Virus record (IMG/VR): IMGVR_UViG_3300043395_000420
Span: 1 to 64,000 of that record
From: a virus
Length of the DNA stretch: 64,000 bases
Direction: 5' to 3' (one strand)
The notes under the pieces were generated by a model that worked only from the letters and a program-made list of their open reading frames with translations, had not been told where the DNA came from and ran no database searches. This document shows, piece by piece, positions 1 through 6,738 of the stretch (position 1 is the stretch's first letter; every line of letters begins with the position of its first letter). The position numbers and the translations under genes were made by a program.

Positions 1-14
1 AAAGGAGAAGAAAA

Positions 15-317
15 ATGAAAAATTATTATGTAATAGAAACACTTGGTCAGAGTGTTGAGTATATCATTACGGAAGCAGATACTGATGATGGTGTTATGTA
101 TCAATTACACCGTAGTCTTAATGAGACGTGGTCTGAGGATTGTCAAGGTGAGGTTGTTGTAACCATGATTGATGATGGTAATGGATATAAGTTTAAGTGG
201 AAACAAAAGGAAAAGAAACGTCTTGGTTATGATGAGATAGAGCATTTATATATTCTTATCAACCATGTACGTAGAGCTGATGATCCAACTAATTATAATA
301 TTTGTCAGTATGGGTAA
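15..317 (+). CDS. Hypothetical early protein, 100 aa
   Basis: I do not recognise this protein. It is small and soluble-looking, has no membrane segment, and is rich in acidic and aromatic residues, with a Lys-rich stretch (KWKQKEKKR) near residue 65. The start is supported by a strong Shine-Dalgarno sequence (AAAGGAG) eight bases upstream of the ATG, one of the clearest ribosome binding sites in the window. Its stop codon overlaps the start of the next gene (ATGGGTAA), which points to translational coupling in a rightward early operon that must begin left of the window. No function is proposed. Confidence 0.75.
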   Translation: MKNYYVIETLGQSVEYIITEADTDDGVMYQLHRSLNETWSEDCQGEVVVTMIDDGNGYKFKWKQKEKKRLGYDEIEHLYILINHVRRADDPTNYNICQYG

Positions 318-588
318 GATACTAGACTCAGTATGGTTTGACAAGATAGGTATTGTCAAGGTAGATACCGGCTATGAAACTAAATGGTACATAGGTATAG
401 GTAAAGGTAACAACAAAGAGATTGATGAGAAAATCATCATGCATGGAGGCATGCAGGTACATCCTAAAGCTCTACAGTTATTCTTTAAGTCTATTAAAGA
501 ACAACAGAAAGAAGATGAACTTGAAGAGATTAAGATGCAGCATCTCAAAGAACTAGAAGAACAAATTAAAAAGAACCAAGAAAAATGA
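310..588 (+). CDS. Hypothetical early protein, 92 aa, C-terminal coiled coil
   Basis: Unrecognised small protein. I chose the ATG at 310, not an upstream in-frame ATG at 265, because 310 overlaps the previous stop by only eight bases and removes an implausible hydrophobic extension lying inside the upstream gene. The first half looks like a small beta-rich domain (VWFDKIGIVKVDTGYETKWY). The second half, from about residue 58, is a Lys/Glu-rich helix likely to form a coiled coil. The next gene starts in an ATGA overlap with this stop codon, so the two are probably translated together. Function unknown. Confidence 0.65.
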   Translation: MGKILDSVWFDKIGIVKVDTGYETKWYIGIGKGNNKEIDEKIIMHGGMQVHPKALQLFFKSIKEQQKEDELEEIKMQHLKELEEQIKKNQEK

Positions 589-833
589 TATTAGCATTTG
601 TTTTAGTTATCTTAGCACTCAGTATAATAATACTGTGGCTATGTGCAAAAGTTGTAATGAAATCTGCAGAAATTGATATGGTTAGAGAGCATATCTGCTA
701 TGACAAGAAAGATCTACAGAATGCCTGGAATGGTGGTTTTGTAGAAGGTGTTCATAGTGAAGCAGGTCATAATGTAAAAACCTTTCATGAGTGGTATCAA
801 ATGCATAAATTCACAAAAAAGTATGGAAAGTAA
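585..833 (+). CDS. Small membrane-anchored protein, 82 aa
   Basis: Residues 1-24 form a clear hydrophobic segment (MILAFVLVILALSIIILWLC), best read as a signal anchor. The remaining 58 residues are hydrophilic and would face one side of the membrane. The region around residues 40-75 contains NAWNGGFVEGVHSEAGHN and looks conserved in character, but I cannot assign a family. The start overlaps the preceding stop as ATGA. It belongs to a run of tiny genes, several with membrane segments, at the head of the rightward region, which may act on the host envelope early in infection. That role is inference from position only. Confidence 0.65.
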   Translation: MILAFVLVILALSIIILWLCAKVVMKSAEIDMVREHICYDKKDLQNAWNGGFVEGVHSEAGHNVKTFHEWYQMHKFTKKYGK

Positions 834-1029
834 TAACGGTTTGTCTCTTAGTGCTGTAGTATTTATAGTACTATTAACTTTAAAATTATCAGATGTAATT
901 GATTGGTCATGGTGGTGGATAACTTTACCTCTATGGTGGTGGTTACCTATGATATTTCTTGTGATTATATTTGCATTAATAATAGTACTATTTGAACAAA
1001 TTGGAAACAAAGTAAGAGATCAAGATTAA
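823..1029 (+). CDS. Trp-rich two-pass membrane protein, 68 aa
   Basis: Two hydrophobic segments (about residues 8-22 and 38-60) flank a striking Trp-rich turn, DWSWWWITLPLWWWLP. Small phage proteins of this type are often auto-annotated as transmembrane Fragile-X-F-like proteins; the true role is unknown. I chose the ATG at 823 over one at 787 because it overlaps the previous gene by 11 bases instead of 47 and starts just before the hydrophobic core. The tryptophans are placed to sit at a membrane interface. The gene is followed within two bases by the next start, consistent with one operon. Confidence 0.65.
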   Translation: MESNNGLSLSAVVFIVLLTLKLSDVIDWSWWWITLPLWWWLPMIFLVIIFALIIVLFEQIGNKVRDQD

Positions 1030-1030
1030 C

Positions 1031-1354
1031 ATGACGGAAGAAGAAAAACTAAGAGTAGTACATCTTATGATGCATCTAGAAGTGTGCATACATGCATGCG
1101 ATAATACTGAAAGTATTAAATGGTTTAATAGACACAAGACTAAAGTAACTATGAAGAACTTTGTAGATACTGTTCTTAAGGAACATGGTCACTTGTTTAA
1201 AGCATTCTGGGATACTCCTGGTTTAGATATGACTGATTTTGTCAGAACAATTAGTGAGTTTGGTGATGAGGTAAGTACTGTTCCTTTAATGGATTTACCT
1301 GAGATTACCGCGATGATTAAAGAATATAAACAAAACAAATACAGTAAAAAATGA
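1031..1354 (+). CDS. Hypothetical early protein, 107 aa
   Basis: Unrecognised, mostly helical soluble protein with no membrane segment. Its N-terminal third is rich in His, Cys and Met (MMHLEVCIHACD). The spacing of those residues does not form a zinc motif I can name. The C-terminus is Lys-rich. It starts two bases after the preceding stop and ends in an ATGA overlap with the following gene, so it is firmly within the early operon. No function is assigned. Confidence 0.65.
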   Translation: MTEEEKLRVVHLMMHLEVCIHACDNTESIKWFNRHKTKVTMKNFVDTVLKEHGHLFKAFWDTPGLDMTDFVRTISEFGDEVSTVPLMDLPEITAMIKEYKQNKYSKK

Positions 1355-1629
1355 TTACACCAATTTTAGTAGTCGCAACTATTTGCGCAACAGGTGCTGC
1401 AGTAATCTTTGCAGCCAAGGTAAAAACTCATAGTAAAGAAATCAATGATTTAGAAACTACCTATGATAAACTAGTAAATAAATATGCTGACAGTTTAGTA
1501 GAAAACCACGGTTTAAAAGCAGAGTTAGCAAAACTCAAGAGAAAACCACGTAAAGACAAAGGTCAACCAAGAAAAACATATGGCGGCAAACCTATTACCC
1601 GTAAGCGTAAAGTTCAAAAAGGAGAATAA
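1351..1629 (+). CDS. Membrane-anchored coiled-coil protein with basic tail, 92 aa
   Basis: Residues 1-22 are hydrophobic (MITPILVVATICATGAAVIF) and should anchor the protein in the membrane. Residues 24-64 form a likely coiled coil (repeating Leu/Glu/Lys pattern), and the last 30 residues are strongly basic (KLKRKPRKDKGQPRK). A basic tail of this kind can bind nucleic acid or phospholipid. Topology and role are inference. The start overlaps the previous stop (ATGA), and the 3' end overlaps the next gene by 50 bases in another frame. Confidence 0.6.
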   Translation: MITPILVVATICATGAAVIFAAKVKTHSKEINDLETTYDKLVNKYADSLVENHGLKAELAKLKRKPRKDKGQPRKTYGGKPITRKRKVQKGE

Positions 1630-1960
1630 AGAACTAATAGTTTCTGATAAAATTAGTCAAGTTAAGTTGGACATGTTTGTTAAACAACTTGAAGAAGGTC
1701 AGAAGGTAGTAGTTACTTATGAAGTTGTAAATGATGATGCATCTTATGCTCAGTTAAGTAAACTGCATAAATGCATCAGGGAGTTAGCAGAATACTCCGG
1801 GATGTCTATGGATGACATGAAGTTGTATGTAAAGAACGAAGCTGGTCTTGTTAAAGGTGACAGTGTCGTATCTTTTGCAGATTGTAGTAAAGAAGAATTA
1901 AGTAGTGCTATACAAGCATGTATAAACATTGGTGATAAGATAGGATTCCCTCTTTATTGA
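1580..1960 (+). CDS. Possible NinB/Orf-like recombination accessory protein, 126 aa
   Basis: Residues 55-126 contain a helical region with LSKLHKCIRELAEYSG, then DMKLYVKNEAG and SFADCSKEELSSAIQACI. The layout (a helix with L-x-x-x-H, an acidic Asp-Met-Lys helix, then a late SFADCSKEEL helix before a short GFPL end) resembles the lambda NinB (Orf) fold family, which helps load recombinases on SSB-coated DNA. I make this match by eye and rate it as a suggestion only. The gene overlaps its upstream neighbour by 50 bases and ends in a small hairpin shared with a convergent leftward gene. Confidence 0.45.
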   Translation: MAANLLPVSVKFKKENKELIVSDKISQVKLDMFVKQLEEGQKVVVTYEVVNDDASYAQLSKLHKCIRELAEYSGMSMDDMKLYVKNEAGLVKGDSVVSFADCSKEELSSAIQACINIGDKIGFPLY

Positions 1961-1963
1961 GGG
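1948..1963. terminator. Small hairpin at a convergent gene junction
   Basis: The inverted repeat CCCTC-TTTATT-GAGGG spans the stop codons of the rightward gene ending at 1960 and the leftward gene ending at 1954. The stem is only five base pairs and no long T-run follows on either strand, so it is at best a weak bidirectional terminator or a 3'-end stabiliser. Confidence 0.35.
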
Positions 1964-2274
1964 GTCTTATCATCACCTAGTTTATCTAGATCAAGGGTTA
2001 CTTTTTCTACATGGCCTTGTTCTTTTGCAGCCTCTTCAAGAAGCAGCATTAAAGATAAGAATGTACGGAAATGATACGTATGTTGATCCTTATCATCTTT
2101 ACCTTGTTGTATATTTGTAAGGATTTCTTTTAGATGATCTTTGTCTCTTAAAGGAAAGAATTCAAATAGAAACTGATTAATTCTGTAATAGAAGTCAACA
2201 GGGATGTTAGCATTAATTACTACTCCCTTTTTCATGATTTCAACTTCCTTTGTGTTTGGTTTTACATCCGACAT
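1954..2274 (-). CDS. Lone leftward hypothetical protein, 106 aa
   Basis: This is the only gene on the minus strand within the first 20 kb. No rightward frame is open across 1961-2297, and the translated composition is protein-like (FYYRINQFLFEFFPLRDKDH, then a helix FLSLMLLLEEAAKEQG). I do not recognise the family. Two starts are possible: 2274, used here, or an internal ATG at 2235 that has a good ribosome binding site (AAAGGAAG, about eight bases before it) and would give 93 aa. Its divergent spacing from the glycosylase gene is only 23 bases with the longer start and 62 bases with the shorter. It may be under late rather than early control. Confidence 0.6.
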   Translation of the reverse strand: MSDVKPNTKEVEIMKKGVVINANIPVDFYYRINQFLFEFFPLRDKDHLKEILTNIQQGKDDKDQHTYHFRTFLSLMLLLEEAAKEQGHVEKVTLDLDKLGDDKTPQ

Positions 2275-2297
2275 GTTATTAAAATTTATACAAACTT

Positions 2298-3014
2298 ATG
2301 TTAGAAACAGTAAACTTACAAGAAGTAAAAGATAAACTTTACGAAAAGATGAAAGTCTGTGGGTGGGGTCAGTATCTTAGAACATTTATGACCAGTTCTG
2401 ATATGGAAATCATATTAGAAAGGTTATTATTTGATGCAAGGGATAATAAAAGATTTACTCCTACAATGAAAGACTTACTACGGGCTTTTGAAGAATGTCC
2501 TTTTGATAAAGTTAATGTAGTATTTATAGGACAAGATCCTTATCCTCAGATGGATGTGGCAGATGGTCTTGCTTTTAGTTGTAGTAAACGAAACAGAGTA
2601 GAGTTATCTTTACATCATATTAATAATTCTATTAAAGATACTTATGATCCTAACTATAATGTAGATAGAACAGATCTTCTACCCTGGGCACAGCAAGGTG
2701 TATTATTATTAAACAGTGCATTTACAACAACTATAGGTAAGCCGGGTACGCATCAGTTATTATGGAAACCTTTTTTGGTAACAGTATTAGATGCATTAGT
2801 ATGGAACAGACCTAATCTTATTTATGTATTCATAGGAAAGCAAGCACAGCAATATGCTGATATTATTCCTGATAATAATTACAAGATTATGGTATCTCAT
2901 CCTGCTAGTGTAGCATATACTAGTACTGCTAAATGGAACTGTGAAAACTTATGGGGTAGAGTAAATGATTACCTAGAGAAACAAAATAAACCAAAGATTA
3001 TATGGGGAACATAG
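2298..3014 (+). CDS. ung: Uracil-DNA glycosylase, family 1
   Basis: Removes uracil from DNA, leaving an abasic site. The family 1 signatures are present: the water-activating loop GQDPYP at residues 78-83 (catalytic Asp80), LLLNSAFTT around residue 136, and the DNA-intercalating HPAS loop beginning at His201. The length of 238 aa fits Ung proteins of bacteria and viruses. Family 1 glycosylases recur in crAss-like phages beside replication genes. Here the gene opens the replication block and its 3' end overlaps the next small gene by 13 bases. It could repair deaminated or misincorporated uracil in phage DNA or damage uracil-bearing DNA of competitors. The sequence cannot tell these apart. Confidence 0.93.
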   Translation: MLETVNLQEVKDKLYEKMKVCGWGQYLRTFMTSSDMEIILERLLFDARDNKRFTPTMKDLLRAFEECPFDKVNVVFIGQDPYPQMDVADGLAFSCSKRNRVELSLHHINNSIKDTYDPNYNVDRTDLLPWAQQGVLLLNSAFTTTIGKPGTHQLLWKPFLVTVLDALVWNRPNLIYVFIGKQAQQYADIIPDNNYKIMVSHPASVAYTSTAKWNCENLWGRVNDYLEKQNKPKIIWGT

Positions 3015-3262
3015 ATCATAGAAACGTAAGAGTTACTACAAGACTTACTAAGTATGGTGAAGTAGAATTTAAAGTAGTCACATCTAAAGGTAGTTTTGCT
3101 AATAAGTGTATACATGATGCATTATCCGAAGCAGGTATTAAGATGACTGGTATCGGTGGTATACTTGCAGCATATGAAACTAAACTAGATTTAAAAAGAG
3201 ATTTTAAAATATCAAGAAATGAATTCAGAAATACAAATAAAGGTGCAGGAGGCATTAGATAA
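3002..3262 (+). CDS. Hypothetical protein, 86 aa
   Basis: Small basic protein that I do not recognise. The N-terminal half looks like beta strands (VRVTTRLTKYGEVEFKVV), followed by a helix (FANKCIHDALSEAGI) and a Lys/Arg-rich C-terminal part. It overlaps the uracil-DNA glycosylase by 13 bases and the next gene by 44 bases. Those overlaps are somewhat larger than usual here and lower confidence. Basic charge and location suggest nucleic-acid contact, but that is inference. Confidence 0.55.
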   Translation: MGNIDHRNVRVTTRLTKYGEVEFKVVTSKGSFANKCIHDALSEAGIKMTGIGGILAAYETKLDLKRDFKISRNEFRNTNKGAGGIR

Positions 3263-3710
3263 TGCAGTACTGGTATTAAATCAACAGTTGAATGGTGCAC
3301 TAAGAACATTTAGTAAGAATATAAGTATTGCCATTGAACAAAATGAAATAAGAAAGAAGATAACATACCATGATGTATTTATTGACTTTAAACTTTCACT
3401 TGATGATCTTGTTGAGGTTGCCCTTGAGATTAATCCTAAAGCAATTAATCTTCATAGAAACAATAAAGACAAAGGTAAAGCTAGTGTTAGACAGGTGCTT
3501 GCATACATTGCAGGTTCTATGGGTCATACAGATTCTGCTATTGCTGCTCATATTGGTTCTTGTCGTAGTACAGTTACTCTTGCACGCAAACGTGTAGAAG
3601 AAGCATTGTTATACAATGAGGTTCCAATGCGTAAATTGTATAATACTTTTCTTGAGAAATTAAGAAAACATCCCAACTCAGAAATACTAGATTACGTTAT
3701 TAATACTTAA
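3219..3710 (+). CDS. DnaA domain IV-like helix-turn-helix protein, 163 aa
   Basis: The C-terminal part (about residues 88-130) reads SVRQVLAYIAGSMGHTDSAI, then GSCRSTVTLARKRVEEAL. This matches the arrangement of DnaA domain IV: a helix with R-x-x-x-x-Y, then a helix-turn-helix ending in a short R/S-S-T-V recognition helix and a following helix. DnaA domain IV binds origin boxes. The AAA+ part of DnaA is absent. Residues 1-80 are helical and may dimerise. Its place between the glycosylase and DnaB helicase genes suggests an origin-binding or transcription-regulating role. The family match is by eye. Confidence 0.55.
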   Translation: MNSEIQIKVQEALDNAVLVLNQQLNGALRTFSKNISIAIEQNEIRKKITYHDVFIDFKLSLDDLVEVALEINPKAINLHRNNKDKGKASVRQVLAYIAGSMGHTDSAIAAHIGSCRSTVTLARKRVEEALLYNEVPMRKLYNTFLEKLRKHPNSEILDYVINT

Positions 3711-3724
3711 ATTAGCAGAAACGT

Positions 3725-4291
3725 ATGGACATGTTACAACTTTTTCAATACTTAGAAGATAACGGGTTAACACCTAATCAGTATTACTTACTATGGTCTA
3801 TTAAACATAAACGTGCTCCTAAACATATTAATAATATGCTAGAGAAACGTCAGCTTATTACAGCAGAACTAATAGACACATCGTTTGTTATTACTGATAA
3901 AGGTAATGATTTACTTAACTTAATTGAGGTACAGGTTATACCGGGTAAGGTTGTTGTTAAATCATTTGATGTTGATCAGTATCTAAACATTTTTCCTAAG
4001 ATTAAATTACCGTCAGGTAAACCGGCACGTATTAATAAAAAAGTTATAACAGAAGCATTCAACTGGTTCTTTAAACACTATGACTATGACTGGTCTGTAG
4101 TTTTACAGGCAACAAATGTATATGTTGATGAGTTTGAGGCTAATAACTATTTGTATATGCGTAACTCTCAGTACTTTATTCGTAAACAAAACTCAGATAA
4201 AACATGGGATTCTGAGTTAGCAAACTATTGTGACATGGTTATCAATGGTTTAGATAACACAACCCATCATTTTTCAGAAACAGTAGTATAA
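3725..4291 (+). CDS. Replication-region protein with winged-helix-like N-terminus, 188 aa
   Basis: Residues 1-75 (LTPNQYYLLWSIKHKRAPKH, then KRQLITAELIDTSFVITDKG) have the pattern of a winged helix: three helices followed by a small beta wing with the phrase 'ITDKG', seen in many MarR-like or replication-initiation folds. Residues 100-175 are aromatic-rich and helical (NWFFKHYDYDWSVVLQA, YMRNSQYFIRKQ). It lies two genes upstream of DnaB, so a helicase-loader or primosome role is possible, though I see no ATPase motif. The stop overlaps the following ATG by one base (TAATG). Confidence 0.55.
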   Translation: MDMLQLFQYLEDNGLTPNQYYLLWSIKHKRAPKHINNMLEKRQLITAELIDTSFVITDKGNDLLNLIEVQVIPGKVVVKSFDVDQYLNIFPKIKLPSGKPARINKKVITEAFNWFFKHYDYDWSVVLQATNVYVDEFEANNYLYMRNSQYFIRKQNSDKTWDSELANYCDMVINGLDNTTHHFSETVV

Positions 4292-4479
4292 TGACATTTA
4301 TAAAACGATTATTACTGTCTTGTGTCTTATCAATATTTTGTTGGTTAGTTATTAATAATTTGATTGTGGAGGTATCCTTTTTACGGTATTTATTTATAGA
4401 AATTCTCTTGCTTTTAAGCTCTAGTTTTTATAAATTTGCAGTACTTAGAACCAACTATCTCCCCAACATTAATGACTAA
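4291..4479 (+). CDS. Small two-pass membrane protein, 62 aa
   Basis: Two hydrophobic segments fill most of the protein (about residues 5-25, LLLSCVLSIFCWLVINN, and 30-46, FLRYLFIEILLLLSS), joined by a short loop. It is tied to its neighbours by a one-base TAATG overlap upstream and an eight-base overlap with the helicase start downstream. That makes it likely to be a translated, coupled gene despite its size. A membrane protein between two replication genes is unusual. It could tether the replisome or simply couple translation. Both ideas are inference. Confidence 0.5.
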   Translation: MTFIKRLLLSCVLSIFCWLVINNLIVEVSFLRYLFIEILLLLSSSFYKFAVLRTNYLPNIND

Positions 4480-5461
4480 ACAACATCTTTGGAAAGATCA
4501 AAGACAAGGGTTTAATGACTCCTTAAAGTACCTACAAGGTAGAATGCGTGGAGAAATAAGAAGCATTAAAACTCCTTGGCCTAAGTTTAACGATGCTACA
4601 ACTGATGGTCTGGAATGGCACTCCATGACTGTCATAGGCGGCCGACCTGGTAGTGGGAAGACTCTAATTAAAGACCAAATAGTTAGAGAGGCATTTAATC
4701 TAAACCCTGATGATAAATTTAGGGTATTAGAATTCCAGTTTGAGATGTTAGCAAGAACATCTGCTATACGTGAATACTCTAGTGTACTTGGCAAATCCTA
4801 TAAGTATTTATGTAGTGCAGATGGAAAACTAACACAGGAAGATTTCAACACATGTATTGCACATGCACGGGAACGTGTTAAGTACGCAATAGATATTGTT
4901 GAAGAACCCCTCACTGTAGGGGAATTTAAAGAGGTAATCATAGATTATATGAATACCCATGCAGTTAAGAACGAAGATGGGTCTGTAGTATTTACTAATA
5001 CTATTGTAACCCTAGACCACTCTCTTCTGTTAAAGAAGTCTACGTTCGAGAAAGACAAGTTTGATACCCTGTATAATTTGGGTGAGGCTATTACGGAACT
5101 TAAACGTAAGTACCCAATAGCATTTATTATACTTACTCAGTTAAATAGAGGTATTGATAATCCTGAAAGAAATGAGGATGGCAAGTATGGAAACTATGTT
5201 CTTGAATCAGATATATTTGGTTCGGATGCATTACTTCAGCATGCTGATACTCTTATTGGTATTAACCGACCAGCAAAACAAAAGATTAGATTTTACGGTC
5301 CTGACAGATACATTATTGAGGACGATAAAGTGCTGGTGTTGCATTTCTTAAAATGCCGTAATGGTGATAACCGTATGAGTTTCTTTAAAGCACAGTTTGA
5401 AAGAATGCGCATAGCAGAAATGTCTACCCCTCCTCAGCAAGAAAAAAGAATAAAAATTTAA
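4472..5461 (+). CDS. DnaB-like replicative helicase
   Basis: RecA-fold ATPase of the DnaB helicase family, which unwinds DNA 5'-3' as a hexamer at the fork. Walker A is GGRPGSGKT at about residues 57-65, Walker B is the TIVTLDHSLLL strand, and the later ILTQLNRGI is the sensor strand and Gln-containing motif usual for DnaB/RecA proteins. At about 330 aa it holds only the C-terminal motor domain; the N-terminal primase-interaction domain of bacterial DnaB is missing or reduced. I prefer the ATG at 4472 over 4436 because it gives a small coupled overlap with the upstream gene. It sits upstream of SSB-like and primase genes, as expected for a phage replisome. Confidence 0.88.
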   Translation: MTKQHLWKDQRQGFNDSLKYLQGRMRGEIRSIKTPWPKFNDATTDGLEWHSMTVIGGRPGSGKTLIKDQIVREAFNLNPDDKFRVLEFQFEMLARTSAIREYSSVLGKSYKYLCSADGKLTQEDFNTCIAHARERVKYAIDIVEEPLTVGEFKEVIIDYMNTHAVKNEDGSVVFTNTIVTLDHSLLLKKSTFEKDKFDTLYNLGEAITELKRKYPIAFIILTQLNRGIDNPERNEDGKYGNYVLESDIFGSDALLQHADTLIGINRPAKQKIRFYGPDRYIIEDDKVLVLHFLKCRNGDNRMSFFKAQFERMRIAEMSTPPQQEKRIKI

Positions 5462-5465
5462 AAGT

Positions 5466-5981
5466 ATGAGCCTGAAAAAAGATTATGCAATCGGAGAAGA
5501 AAAGAAAATGAAAGTTGCGGCACTAAGAGAAAAACATCAACCTATATTTGATGCATTAGGTATTCCTGATGCTATCTTCCATCCTAAGTTGGCATACAGA
5601 CCATCTGACAAGGAAGAACAATACATGGCATTTTTCCCTAGTGAGTTTAGAAGAAACGAAGATATTTACACAGAACATGTTAGTGCTAAATGTGACTCAG
5701 AAGATCCTACAAGAACTCTATGGAAGTGGAGATTTAACCCACATTGGGAGGAAGAATATGAGTACATTGATATTGCACCTGCTAGATATCTAGTACCTAT
5801 TAGCGAACTTGTTAAGGTTAATAGTCCTACAAAAACAGAGACTCCTACACAGTTAAGCTTTGATGATATGATGGATGATAATGATGCTCCGGTATCTGAG
5901 TTAACCATCCGTGACTTAGTAGCAATTTTACACAAGACTCCCGTAAGCAATAAACACTGGTTAAATAATTTATTAAAATAA
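5466..5981 (+). CDS. Hypothetical replication-region protein, 171 aa
   Basis: Not recognised. The first 120 residues are a mixed domain rich in Pro and aromatic residues (HPKLAYRPSDKEEQYMAFFP, LWKWRFNPHWEEEYEYIDI). An acidic linker (LSFDDMMDDNDAP) and a small C-terminal helical segment (TIRDLVAILHKTPVSNKHWL) follow. Acidic linkers with a short helical tip often serve as protein-interaction arms in replication accessory proteins. It lies four bases after DnaB and one base before the Sak4-like ATPase, so it is probably made with them. The function is a guess from context. Confidence 0.6.
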   Translation: MSLKKDYAIGEEKKMKVAALREKHQPIFDALGIPDAIFHPKLAYRPSDKEEQYMAFFPSEFRRNEDIYTEHVSAKCDSEDPTRTLWKWRFNPHWEEEYEYIDIAPARYLVPISELVKVNSPTKTETPTQLSFDDMMDDNDAPVSELTIRDLVAILHKTPVSNKHWLNNLLK

Positions 5982-5982
5982 A

Positions 5983-6726
5983 ATGGAGATTAAACTTCCT
6001 ACTAAAAAAGTTCCTGCTGAAAGTAGCAGTCCTAAGAACTTGATAATCTTTGCTAAACCTAAAACTGGTAAGACTAGTCTGTTAGCACAACTTGATAACT
6101 GTTTGATACTAGACCTGGAGAAAGGTTCTAAATATCTAGATGCAATGAAAGTTGAGGCTAATAGTATAGATGAAATTAAACAGATAGGTAAAGCAATTAA
6201 AGAGTCTGAACATAAGTATGACTATATAGCCGTAGATACTATTACCGCATTAGAAGAAATGTGTGTACCGTATGCAGAAGAGTTATATATGAAGACACCT
6301 ATGGGTAAGAACTGGTTAACAGATGGTAAACCAAAGTATGGTGGATTATTAAATCTACCTAATGGTGCCGGTTATCCATATCTTAGAGAAGCCTTTACAA
6401 AGGTTGTTACCTTTATTCAATCATGGGCCCCTAGAACTATACTAGTAGGACACGTTAAAGATACTGTTCTTGATAAGAATGGTTCTGAATTTAGTTCTTT
6501 AGATTTAGATTTGACAGGTAAATTAAAACGTATTACTGCGTCAAATTCAGATTCTATTGGCTATCTTTACCGCAAAGGTAAGAAGAATATTATTAGTTTT
6601 AAAACATCAGATGAGGTGGCATGTGGTGCAAGACCTGCCCATCTTAGTAATAAGGAAATTGTACTCTCTGAGATGGATGAAAATGGTAATATAGTTACAC
6701 ACTGGAAAGAAATATATATAGATTAA
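5983..6726 (+). CDS. Sak4-like RecA-fold ATPase (AAA_24 type)
   Basis: Short RecA-like ATPase of the family that includes phage Sak4 single-strand annealing proteins. Walker A is KPKTGKTSLL near residues 26-35, Walker B is the DYIAVDTITALEEM segment near residue 84, and a later strand ILVGHVKDTV matches the sensor region. The size of 247 aa fits Sak4/AAA_24 proteins, which anneal strands or promote recombination-dependent replication with a cognate SSB. The next gene encodes just such an SSB-like protein with an acidic tail, supporting a functional pair. Confidence 0.82.
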   Translation: MEIKLPTKKVPAESSSPKNLIIFAKPKTGKTSLLAQLDNCLILDLEKGSKYLDAMKVEANSIDEIKQIGKAIKESEHKYDYIAVDTITALEEMCVPYAEELYMKTPMGKNWLTDGKPKYGGLLNLPNGAGYPYLREAFTKVVTFIQSWAPRTILVGHVKDTVLDKNGSEFSSLDLDLTGKLKRITASNSDSIGYLYRKGKKNIISFKTSDEVACGARPAHLSNKEIVLSEMDENGNIVTHWKEIYID

Positions 6727-6738
6727 AATTAAAAACAA

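Noticed and set aside
265-309. In-frame ATG at 265 as start of the second early gene
   Set aside because: It would overlap the upstream gene by 53 bases and add an unlikely hydrophobic lead (MIQLIIIFVS).
714-1010. Leftward frame of 98 codons over the small early membrane genes
   Set aside because: It is antisense to two coupled rightward genes with sensible membrane segments, and its product is low-complexity His/Ile-rich.
4436-4471. In-frame ATG at 4436 as start of the DnaB-like gene
   Set aside because: It lies well inside the upstream membrane protein gene; the ATG at 4472 gives an eight-base coupled overlap.
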